NCBI RefSeq assembly: GCF_932526225.1
Contig: NC_064036.1
Location: 11,711,181-11,775,180 of the forward strand
Length of the DNA: 64,000 bases
Source: Nematostella vectensis
Lineage: Eukaryota > Cnidaria > Anthozoa > Actiniaria > Edwardsiidae
Reading direction: 5' to 3'
Below the pieces are notes generated by a model. The model saw nothing but the letters and a program-made list of their open reading frames with translations, was not told where the DNA came from and did not search any database. The translations under genes and the position numbers were made by a program. Positions 57,201 to 64,000 of this stretch are shown here, piece after piece; positions within the stretch are counted from its first letter, which is position 1; every line of letters begins with the position of its first letter.

Positions 57201-60200
57201 GTTTTTTTATAAAAAACGAGTGAATAAAAACTATACAAAGCACTTTCCATGCTGTATTTTATTTATTATAACATACTGAGAAATTAATATTTATATTTAT
57301 TAGACTTGGCTGCAAAGGCTCCGAGGCTTGTGCTGTTCGACGGTTTAGTTGAAGACAGACAGAAACTTACAATGATATTAATCGCTCGTCACTAATCGTC
57401 TCGCTTATGTCACGCACGAGACTGTAGCTCATGTTACACAAGTAGTGTACTTTTTAATCTCTAAAATCTCGAAATCTATGAAATAAATGAATTACTAAAT
57501 GGAAAATTCTTGTACGATTTTTATGCACTCGTTGATGCGTTGGGATTGAAGCCATTCAAGTGCAGTGAAAAAATATCGTCCGTCCAATCAGAACCGCGAA
57601 CGGCTTTTCTTTACGGTGAAAAAACATCGTTCGCGCCTCTGATTTGCTGAGACCAGTGAACAACGAAAATTTATTGAATATGTTTTCAGTGAGTATTTCT
57701 CAGTATGTATATAATAAAAACCTTTATCATAAAAAAATAACACGTCCTGTGATAAAGCTATAATTAACAAGGATCAAACACCTACAGAGAGGTCAGAGAT
57801 GCCAGACCGTGGAAAGCTGTGTCAGGGATAACTCGTAACTGGTTGCTTGCCAAATTTCTGAGAAAATAAACACAGTATCAAACAACGATATATAACTATA
57901 ACAGGGTCCAAATCCTAAAATCCAGAAGATGTTGGGCCAAATTTCATTTGTTCGTAATGAAGATCTCAAGCTACACTTGGTGTTAATGTAGATAAACAAA
58001 TTGGCCACTTCGAGGTCACTATTCCAATTTTGTTTACTTTCTTTCTTTTCTTTTTCTGGTGAAAGTAAATACTGACAATATGTACTTACAAGGTCCTCAG
58101 AAGAGTTAAATTGGTGAACTGGTTTTCGTGGATAAATGTAAATCTATTGGCATCTATTTCTCTGTATCAAAGCAAAGTTGATATAAGAATGCGTTGAGCC
58201 GTGGTAGCTTTTAAAAACACATAACAATATGCCGCAAACTTGATCATGTGCTTACTACTTACATCACTCGTAAATTGAGAGGAAAAGCTCCATTTTCTAT
58301 AGCAACAATTTTATTATTCTTTAGATACCTAGAGAAAAATACACCAATTTAATACATTTATAAAAAATAGCTTAGAAAACACATTCCTCACATTTAGCTG
58401 TTGATTGACTGACTGGTGCCTTTGTACTCACACATTCTGCAATTCATTAAGCTCACTAAAGGTTCCGGCTTTGACGAACGTAATCTTGTTGCCTGTTAGA
58501 TGCCTGATAAGGAAACATATGAAGTCACAAATCTAACGGTGTAATACATTAGTCGAGCTAACGATTAGGACATACAAGAATTTTAGTGTTCTTCTTGTCT
58601 TGGGATAGCGCATATTCACTCGATGCCATGGATTAATCAAACAGCCCTGCAAGCACCCAGCAAGACCAAGAGTCTGAATTCTGGTAGGTCACGAGGCTAT
58701 ACCGTAAAGCAACGTGCAAGCAGCCCCTACAAAGGCGTTGCCGACACCTGCCCTGCTCAAATAACCAAAACACAAAAGACTATGTACACTTCTACCAATA
58801 GTGTGTACAAAAACCAAAAGAAAACTGGGCCAGCAATCGCTGCTATTTTCTGCTGCAGTTTGTAAGGAAAGATAACAAAACAAATTCCAGTTTCAAACTC
58901 CATGCCGTAATTTGGATATTTGCATAATTAAGTAGCTAGATCAATATAACCAAATTTGGTAAGGTCCCGCACTGATGACTTTTATGAGATGCTTTTTCAT
59001 TTTCCGCAAAGCAATCTAGCGCGAAAGCACGAATTAATGTGACACAAAATCCTCTATAAACGTATTATTTAACTTACATCACTTGCACTTTGGGTATTCG
59101 GGACTTGGTAGTCACTGCCGTTGGCACGTAGTGGAACTGATTATAGTCAATGTCCCTGAGTGAGAGATGAGATTATTATAGCTAGACAGAATATACACAC
59201 TAGGCTCACGTAGCTGCTATGGTCATTGTTAATTCATGAAAAGTAAGTACTGATTGCAATTAGGTAATGTTACTATGAATTTGTTGTTGCTTCTGTTGTT
59301 GTTGTAACATTGCTATGCTGTTGCTGTTGTTGTTGACGTTTATAATTGCTGATTGGTTGCAGTAGTACTCGTAGCCGTTTTAGTGACGCTGCATTTATTG
59401 CTGTTACTATAGAGCTATTTGTTACAATGAATATCATATTATACTTACAGCCTTGTAAGAGAGGTGAGGTTTCTGAATGCTTCTGGGTGAACCGTAGCGT
59501 TGGTGAGGCTATTGACTGAAGCATAGCTGGTGGCAGAGTACCGGCATTACATTAAGTGGAAAAATGCAATTGAGGAAAAAGCGGCAATTACACCACTTAA
59601 CTTATGGAAGGTCGACAGAAACCTCAACAGACAAAAGACAAAAGAATCTATCAGAATCTGCCCCACTTATAACAGGCCATCCGCTTTAAATTATCAGTCA
59701 CATCCTCGAAGAAATCTCTAATAGGCACACAATTCCAAGTATTAAATTTAATGTTCGCATTTTACGTTAAAATCATCGGAGATTGCTATGTTATTTAATT
59801 AAATTGGGTAAAAGTATTATGTTATACAATATCATAAACCAAATGTAAACATACTGTAGCTTTGGTTTTCTGCAATTTTCTTAAATAAATGACATTTCAA
59901 ATTTGCTATACTCACAAATCCACAAGCGTGTTCAAGTGCCACAGGTCTTTTTCTCCAATCGAGGTGATTTGATTGTTGTGCACAAAACTGGGCATAGAAA
60001 TGTACAAATTACAAAAGAATGGCATTTATAATTTAAATTACGTGTCTCACTTTTGTGGCACACTTACAGCTTTTGCAGGGACGAGAGCTTCAAAAATGGT
60101 TCGTGACTGTCCTTTAACCCGCTGAAGAATCAAACAGAAGTAACAAGAATAAGGAGACACAGGGGTTATTGATTAATATACAATATTGGGTTAAAGACGC

Positions 60201-63200
60201 TGCACATCGCCCAATAGATAGTCCCCATTTCAACGTAATTTGCTGAAACAGTCAATGCAGATGCAAAGGAGAATAACATTTCGTATAAACATTGCAATGT
60301 TGCACTATGTTTCTAAAGGAAAACAGGGTCGGTGGATAAATGAATGAATGAACGAATGAATGAACGAACGAACGAACGAACGAACGAACGAACGAACGAA
60401 CGAACGAACGAACGAACGAACGAACGAACGAACGAATGAAAGAATGAATGAATGAATGAAGGCTAGGAGCTAACACAAGGATCGGCCCACAAGATATTGG
60501 CTCAAAGTACATACATAACATCAGGGAGCACTCCAATGAATACTGCAGGGCCCTTAGGATGAACTGGCACATACATACCCATGTAGGACCTGCAGATCCA
60601 CAGGGAAGTCTGTGGCTGCATAACTTGTCAGAGAATTGATCTGGTTGTTTTCTAAATGACTGATGAAAAATAAACAAAGATGAACCTCGAGCATTCAATT
60701 TGTCTAACAAGAGCAAGAACCAAGCCACCTTCTTTGAGAAAAAGATGCAAACAAAGTACTCACAGAAACTTTAAAGGCATAACTTCTTGCGACAGGGCAG
60801 GATGAGGGAAGTTTGTTAGTTTGTTGTCATTAAGCCAACTAAAAAAGAAGGGAAACGAAAGTACATATATTTCAATTGAGTGGAGCATTACAACATGTAG
60901 ACATTTGAATACTAAGGTGTAAAAATACCAAGATTTTTAGCTGAGTATTTGTCGAGAAAAAAATTACAAGAAAAAATAACTTTGTTTAGATCAACTACAC
61001 TTATATTTCTCAGGGAAACTGAGGCTGAAACTGAGTATCTTTCTTCTGTTCAGATATCAATAACCATAAACAGAAAACCTGAAGCAGCCACCTATAGAAT
61101 ACTTCTGTTTTACCACTTACAGGTCTTCTAGTGCGGAAAGACCCTTGAATGCATTATACATCACATGCTGGGTTTCAAACCCTGACTCCTGCTTCATAAG
61201 GATCCTAGAAGTAAAGAAATCAAAAGTGAGATCAGGAGTTTCAGTTACCCAATCTACTGTGATGCAAAGGGGTTAATTTGTTTCTATACCGATTCTCTTT
61301 TGTATAAAGTAACAGTCTCTACCAATAGGAACACCCCTGTTTCTATCATAGTAATCTACATAGTCACAACAAGGGGCCCTAGCAAAAATTTAAAGAGACG
61401 GCACATGCCTGGGGAGAATTCTTTCCCTTCACCAGCTGGCTCATGACCAGCTTGCTCATCACCTTAACCCTGTCTTGTTACAATGTCTTGTAAGCAGACA
61501 ACCCTAAACAGTGTTTGGCCAGTGCCACAAGAATTTCTATTATTCCCTATGCCTTGTAAGTAGACTGCATTGTAAGCGCAACAGAAGCTGGGGGAAATGA
61601 AAAGTTTCTTTTTACTCTCTCGCCCTTTGATACTTTGTGCATGTCCAGCTCACTCATCTTTTTCATCCTTGTACCTGCTTACACAGTGCTGTATAATGTC
61701 TATTGACAAATGGTCTTTCAAAACCATTTTCCCTTTTAAGAGTAGTTTTGCCAATTCTTGTCTTACATACAGTGTTTTAAGCTTTGGCAGTTGATCAAAG
61801 GGTGTTACACCTCCTTGGGCAGTGATTGTAGATAGCTTGTTGTGGCGCAAATCCCTACAAAAGAAAATGCTGTTAATAATTGTGTAAAACATTCTTCAAG
61901 GGCCAAACAGGGCATGCTCATACAAAAACGTGCACCTCCCATTGAGTAAAACAAATAAGCAATAACACACTTTGATAAATGAGGCATTGACTGTACAAGT
62001 ATCAACAGAGCCCCACCAGGAAGAGATGCCAAGAAATGTTCCCACAGACTTGCTGCTCTCTAAATTTGTTAAGACTGACATTGTTTTCTTATGTTTCTTA
62101 CATTTGCACCAGGACCTCTACACCCCCCATCTAAATCCCAGGAAATCAAGTCTGCTACAGGTGAAGAAGAGACCTCCTTCCCAGGAACAATGCACATCAG
62201 TAAAGGCATAATGTAGGCACAAGACTATAATGACAGCCTGAGTGAATGGTTACTTACAGGTGGAGCAGTTCAGGCATCCTGTAGAATACTTTGGCTCCAA
62301 TCAGTGCAATCTTGTTTACGTGAAGCTCTCTGTTAATAGAGATTGTCTTAGATTTGCCTTCTCCAATAAACTTTCTACAAAGGCTACCCAGCTCACAGTA
62401 ATCCAGTGGTGCATATCAACAATTTGCTACTTACAACACTTTTAGATGAATCAGTTGAGAAAAAGCCTCAGAAGCAATAGATTCGATTGCATTGTTGCTT
62501 AAGTTTCTGTTGAGTGAAAAAGAAATTATAACTGTAGACAGTAAGCCAATCACCAGAAGAATGCATTTTAGTGCCTAAATTTTGTGTGTATAGTCACATA
62601 AACTGTATACTTACAAATGAACAAGCTGAGATCTGTTTTGAAAAAATGGCTCCAGATTAGGATAGGAAATACGATCAATTTGATTGTTGTCCACAGACCT
62701 AAAACCAAAAGGCAGTAGAAACACAGAATTTTCTAGATGGCAATAACAGCTGTGCGATAAAGGCAAAATAAGAAATACATTCTACTCACACATATCTTAA
62801 CAGAATGTTGTTTACAAATGCTGATCCAGGGAAAGACTTGAGTTTGTTATGGCTCAGGCCTCTGTAACGTAATGGCATAATCAGATAACGTCTTCAGTCT
62901 ACCGACAGGCAGACAGACTCCATAAGAGAGACAGATATCCACAAGAAATACAGTCAACAGGGTAGGGAGTGACATACACATTGGATAAGGTCCAGGGGGG
63001 GGGGGGGGGAGACTGACAAAAACAGACAGGGGTGATCATCGGCAGGCAAATCAATTTTAACCCTTAGGGAAGGCACTTTGGGTGTTTGTCAACAGCAATT
63101 ATTACCCCCTAAGAGACAATAAAGCTGGAAGTATTAACCAATCAGTCAACTTATGATTTATTGTAATACATTTTGGGTGACCTTTAGCATAAGAAATACA

Positions 63201-63906
63201 CATTGCACAATTGGATAAAAACTTTAAACACCCCCTAAGGGATAGCAGTTGGTTGAATTTTATACCGTAAGAGATGGCAGAATTGGAAAAATCCTTTAAC
63301 ACCCCCAAAAGGATGGAGGCTGGTCGAAATTTTATACCCTAAATGATGTGATGATCATGCCCATCTACTTTTCTGAAGGGTCCCCACCCCTGGTATAGGT
63401 AAGGCAGACATGTCACTTACATGTACTCAAGGTTGGGAAGATCAAACCAGTTGTCTGGAATCCAGTCCAGCTCATTTTCAATCAAGATGCTAAGGACCAA
63501 TTGTATGAATTAGTAATGAACCAACCACTGGATAAGGCAAATCTTAATAAACTGCTTCTTCCAAGGCATTTTCAAATTCTTCCTTTTTTTTCTTTTGTGA
63601 AAAACGACAAAATCTTGCACTTACAAAAAAGAGTCAATTATCAATCTGTTTGTCTGTCAACATGTCAACAACTATTTTACATAACAGATACTCACATTCT
63701 TTCCAGAGTCTTGGGTAAGGATGTTACATTGTGACGCCAAAGCTTTATGGAATTCTTATATAAGTCTCTACAACAAAAGTCCAACAGTATTTTATTATAA
63801 AAGTTCATGATAAAAGTTATATTCACATACTAATACTTACAGTTCTTTTAATGCAGCACATTTAGAGATATCAGGGAAATCTTTCAGGTTGTTGTATGGG
63901 AGTTTT
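32178..63906 (-). CDS. giant thrombospondin-superfamily matrix protein, 5' end beyond window
   Basis: At least 73 exons share one consistent chain of intron phases from the right edge to a stop codon at 32178-32180. The part seen encodes about 2,660 residues, or about 2,680 with a doubtful exon at 57371-57427. Order: LRR array, LRR C-terminal cap, FN3-like, fibro-slime, cadherin-like, GCC2/GCC3-like cysteine-rich, EGF, thrombospondin type-3 repeats, thrombospondin C-terminal lectin domain, LamG-like, short basic tail. The EGF-type3-C-terminal block is the defining thrombospondin signature; canonical family members are about 800-1,170 aa, so this is far larger. It is presumably secreted, but the signal peptide would be outside the window. 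LRR exons nearly all have phase-2 borders, ideal for repeat duplication. It resembles the 'mega-thrombospondin' class described for invertebrates; I cannot check whether this exact architecture was reported. Confidence 0.88.
32587..35273 (-). other. C-terminal LamG/concanavalin-like domain after the thrombospondin domain
   Basis: Exons 35193-35273, 34822-34926, 33970-34067, 33135-33205, 32978-33043, 32587-32781. The pattern [59 protein letters not shown] then MKGTLDD is that of the LamG-3 family of jelly-roll domains. Canonical thrombospondins end after the C-terminal domain, so this is an added module. Confidence 0.85.
33321..33790. mobile_element. fold-back element with TCTCGGGCCCGA arms in a LamG intron
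   Basis: The left arm reads AAACACCCGAGAACTCTCGG then GCCCGAAAAC. The right arm is its near-exact reverse complement (GTTTTCGGGCCCGAGAATTC then TCGGGTGTTT). Further TCTCGGGCCCGA copies lie inside. It has no coding capacity. Confidence 0.75.
35300..35660. repeat. long purine-rich tract in an intron
   Basis: More than 300 bp of nearly pure A/G on the plus strand (pyrimidine on the transcribed sense strand of the giant gene) lies just after the acceptor side of exon 35193-35273. A long Ser/Pro/Phe-rich frame on the opposite strand is a composition artefact. Confidence 0.8.
36579..36649. repeat. 71-bp near-perfect palindrome
   Basis: AACAATTATACCATTTCCAT pairs with ATGGAAATGGTATAATTGTT around a GCGCC centre, with few mismatches. 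It would form a strong hairpin in intronic RNA on either strand. Confidence 0.8.
37836..38145 (-). repeat. intronic copies of the type-3/C-terminal junction exon
   Basis: Two near-identical 83-bp units (GTTGGCCGCTAAATTCCAAA ...) are followed by a third, chimeric unit. The latter part (about 38059-38144) is almost identical to exon positions 38198-38284. In the coding direction the units read [17 protein letters not shown], parallel to the real exon's FLDHFLVDL. The leftmost copy ends at a GTGAGC donor and could be an alternative or dying exon. Confidence 0.75.
39230..39540. repeat. GAT/GGT trinucleotide-rich repeat in an intron
   Basis: Imperfect runs of GATGAT and GGTGGT, with a longer repeated TAATTATAATGACGTAGGTG-like segment. 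Long frames on both strands (Asp-rich or His/Ile-rich) are artefacts. Confidence 0.85.
40508..41417 (-). repeat. 65-bp tandem array of exon end plus 5' splice site
   Basis: About 14 copies lie directly downstream (coding sense) of exon 41418-41577. Each includes the exon's last bases coding DTDSDGDG, an intact GTAAGACAC donor in most copies, and in most a CTGCAG that could serve as an acceptor. Two copies have lost the donor (CTAAG in place of GTAAG, about 40703 and 41347). Three long plus-strand frames through the array arise because the unit lacks stops in those frames. Confidence 0.9.
42059..42119 (-). repeat. displaced copy of a type-3 exon end with donor
   Basis: ACATAAAAAGGCTGAAACGT and the following TACTTATCTTTCCCTGGCCC match 39821-39876, the 3' end and donor of exon 39847-39902, with few changes. 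The copy sits two introns upstream and stops mid-exon (GCATAGCC versus GCATCACC). Confidence 0.8.
42272..44078 (-). other. thrombospondin-type EGF repeats
   Basis: Exons 43951-44078, 43197-43415, 42747-42896, 42272-42376. The series includes [10 protein letters not shown], the calcium-type linker TCTDINE then [20 protein letters not shown] with INECAEG, and [12 protein letters not shown]. The last exon leads into the thrombospondin-specific [14 protein letters not shown] linker before the type-3 repeats. This order and these motifs match the EGF region of thrombospondins. Confidence 0.88.
43090..43196 (-). repeat. duplicated EGF exon end and donor
   Basis: The exon's final bases with donor (in plus orientation TTCCGACTTACCAAAGGTGT) occur once more directly downstream of the true site, and a more diverged copy lies just before (about 43108-43145). 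The unit is about 38 bp. Confidence 0.75.
44590..44985 (-). repeat. six-copy intronic array carrying GTAAGTTA donor-like sites
   Basis: Units of about 65-76 bp (GTGTAGGGGTTAGGGGAGTG ...) lie directly downstream of exon 44998-45192. Most units contain, in coding orientation, CAACAAGTAAGTTAT, a near-consensus 5' splice site. One unit has lost this part. Confidence 0.85.
44998..45990 (-). other. GCC2/GCC3 (ephrin-receptor-like) cysteine-rich region
   Basis: Exons 45836-45990, 45609-45671, 45433-45529, 44998-45192 encode closely spaced cysteines with the repeated pattern C-x-x-C-x-x-G-(Y/T/S)-x-C, e.g. [24 protein letters not shown] and CKQCDPGSF. This is typical of the short disulfide-bonded repeats found in ephrin receptors and many cnidarian extracellular proteins. 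Phases join cleanly to the cadherin-like exon before it and the EGF exon after it. Confidence 0.75.
46445..48780 (-). other. cadherin-like repeats with an RGD tripeptide
   Basis: Exons: 3' half of 48625-48861, then 47971-48124, 47436-47581, 47054-47196, 46445-46692. Cadherin features are [12 protein letters not shown] with RITDTGRG, the linker motif VLDYNDNCP followed by [12 protein letters not shown], and a final [15 protein letters not shown] strand. The RGD tripeptide is encoded at 46563-46571. The junction 47054/46692 needs a weak donor (GTACAC), and the second repeat looks short in its middle, so an exon may be missed. Calcium-binding residues are only partly kept. Confidence 0.7.
49105..49619 (-). 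repeat. 68-bp tandem array of exon end plus donor
   Basis: Five units of exactly 68 bp (starting 49280, 49348, 49416, 49484, 49552) repeat the last 40-odd bases of exon 49628-49725 plus its GTAACATTCC donor and intron start. A degenerate unit lies near 49105-49150. A separate duplicated block, ATTGTACCCTTGTGTGTCCC, occurs at about 49187 and 49235. Confidence 0.9.
50451..50595. repeat. inverted repeat, arms about 60 bp
   Basis: CCTCTAATAGATGC ... CGTGTCATGAACAA pairs with TTGTTCATGACACG ... GCATCTATTAGAGG, leaving a short loop. It lies in an intron of the fibro-slime segment and may be a small fold-back element. Confidence 0.8.
51520..52373 (-). other. LRR C-terminal cap followed by an FN3-like domain
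   Basis: Exon 52195-52373 has the cysteine pattern of an LRRCT cap (LSCDCN, then a later Cys and a terminal Cys pair), closing the solenoid. Exons 51759-51979 and 51520-51679 together read as one FN3-like domain. The first half starts at SAPGDF with a core tryptophan in VTWDRP; the second half has the [15 protein letters not shown] strand typical of the FN3 Y-x-V block. The phase-1 left edge and phase-1 right edge make the pair a movable module. Confidence 0.75.
54183..54242. repeat. CAA/CAG trinucleotide microsatellite
   Basis: A run of ACA and then AGC triplets in an LRR intron. Confidence 0.9.
57115..57256. repeat. inverted repeat with CATGGAAAGTGC ends
   Basis: ACATGGAAAGTGCACGTACG with GTTTTTATTCACGAG pairs with the reverse complement ending GCACTTTCCATGCTG. 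It lies in an LRR intron, next to another inverted-repeat element. Confidence 0.7.
57258..57720. mobile_element. probable MITE with ACATACTGAGAAAT ends
   Basis: ATTATAACATACTGAGAAAT near the left end mirrors ATTTCTCAGTATGTATATAAT near the right. It encloses the doubtful LRR exon at 57371-57427, which argues against that exon. Confidence 0.55.
60337..60461. repeat. CGAA/TGAA tetranucleotide microsatellite
   Basis: More than 25 tetranucleotide units, GAATGAATGAAC then a pure CGAA run and again GAATGAAT. The minus-strand Phe/Arg/Ser-Val frame through it is an artefact. Confidence 0.95.
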
Positions 63907-64000
63907 CTGTAAATCAACCCAAAGCAGTTAACACTTGAAAAATAAATTTTGGAAGCTAGCACCCTTGTTGAGGTATGGAGGCTGGAAGACAATGATCCAG

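Larger units (their letters stand above)
52658..63906 (-). other. leucine-rich repeat array, about 35 repeats
   Basis: Each exon encodes one 22-30 residue LRR with phase-2 borders and the L-x-x-N-x-(I/L) core. Exons, right to left: 63841-63906, 63696-63767, 63421-63489, 62790-62861, 62615-62698, 62435-62506, 62258-62329, 61771-61854, 61121-61204, 60764-60838, 60579-60659, 60068-60121, 59916-59987, 59449-59526, 59078-59155, 58432-58503, 58263-58328, 58090-58161, 57786-57857, (57371-57427 doubtful), 57012-57083, 56634-56705, 56267-56338, 55949-56056, 55610-55684, 55176-55262, 54984-55055, 54752-54841, 54442-54522, 54090-54161, 53882-53950, 53325-53468 (two fused repeats), 53114-53185, 52807-52872, 52658-52729. 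The array continues beyond the window. It should form a curved protein-binding solenoid. Confidence 0.9.

Noticed and set aside
57371-57427. Extra LRR exon in the giant gene
   Set aside because: Phase and splice sites fit, but the 19 codons lack the LRR asparagine pattern and the stretch lies inside an inverted-repeat element; kept only as doubtful.
60252-60728. Minus-strand frame of 158 codons with Phe-Val-Arg-Ser repeats
   Set aside because: It runs through a tetranucleotide microsatellite; only the LRR exon 60579-60659 within it is supported.

Overview
This is metazoan nuclear DNA. Genes are cut into many short exons with GT-AG introns, introns and intergenic DNA are full of small inverted-repeat elements, and the gene families (FES/FER kinase, DEG/ENaC channel, thrombospondin-type matrix protein) are animal-specific. 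The overall look suggests an anthozoan cnidarian such as a sea anemone (possibly Nematostella), but this is inference. No bacterial, organellar or tRNA/rRNA features were seen.

Layout. Positions 1-3456 (+) hold the tail of an uncertain upstream gene and a decayed gene. The decayed part has several reading-frame switches and ends in an OTU/C76-like cysteine-peptidase domain. Positions 3457-5800 are intergenic: two fold-back elements and the promoter side of the kinase gene. Positions 5827-16407 (+) are a complete 14-exon FES/FER tyrosine kinase gene (F-BAR, coiled coil, SH2, kinase; 864 aa). It converges on a complete six-exon DEG/ENaC channel gene (17821-21111, minus; 461 aa). The channel's first exon and about 2.9 kb of upstream DNA are tandemly duplicated (20619-23962 copied as 23963-31603). 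The second copy carries two DNA-transposon insertions: 25066-27536 with TTAA target sites and broken transposase exons, and 29480-31390 with 6-bp target sites.

From 32178 to the right edge (minus strand) lies one giant gene. I traced 73 exons, plus one doubtful exon, whose intron phases all agree. The 5' end is outside the window. The part seen encodes about 2,660-2,680 residues: a long leucine-rich-repeat array, an LRR C-terminal cap, an FN3-like domain, a split fibro-slime domain, cadherin-like repeats, a GCC2/GCC3-type cysteine-rich region, thrombospondin EGF repeats, type-3 calcium repeats, the thrombospondin C-terminal lectin domain, and a LamG-like domain. This resembles the invertebrate 'mega-thrombospondin' class, with an unusual N-terminal half.

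The most unusual signal is in this gene's introns. Several hold tandem expansions of the neighbouring exon's 3' end together with its 5' splice site. The clearest are a 65-bp array (about 14 copies, 40508-41417), in which most units contain a potential in-frame 33-nt calcium-motif micro-exon, and a 68-bp array (five copies, 49280-49619). Similar exon-derived copies lie at 37836-38145, 42059-42119 and 43090-43196. The kinase gene also carries decayed copies of its own exon edges.
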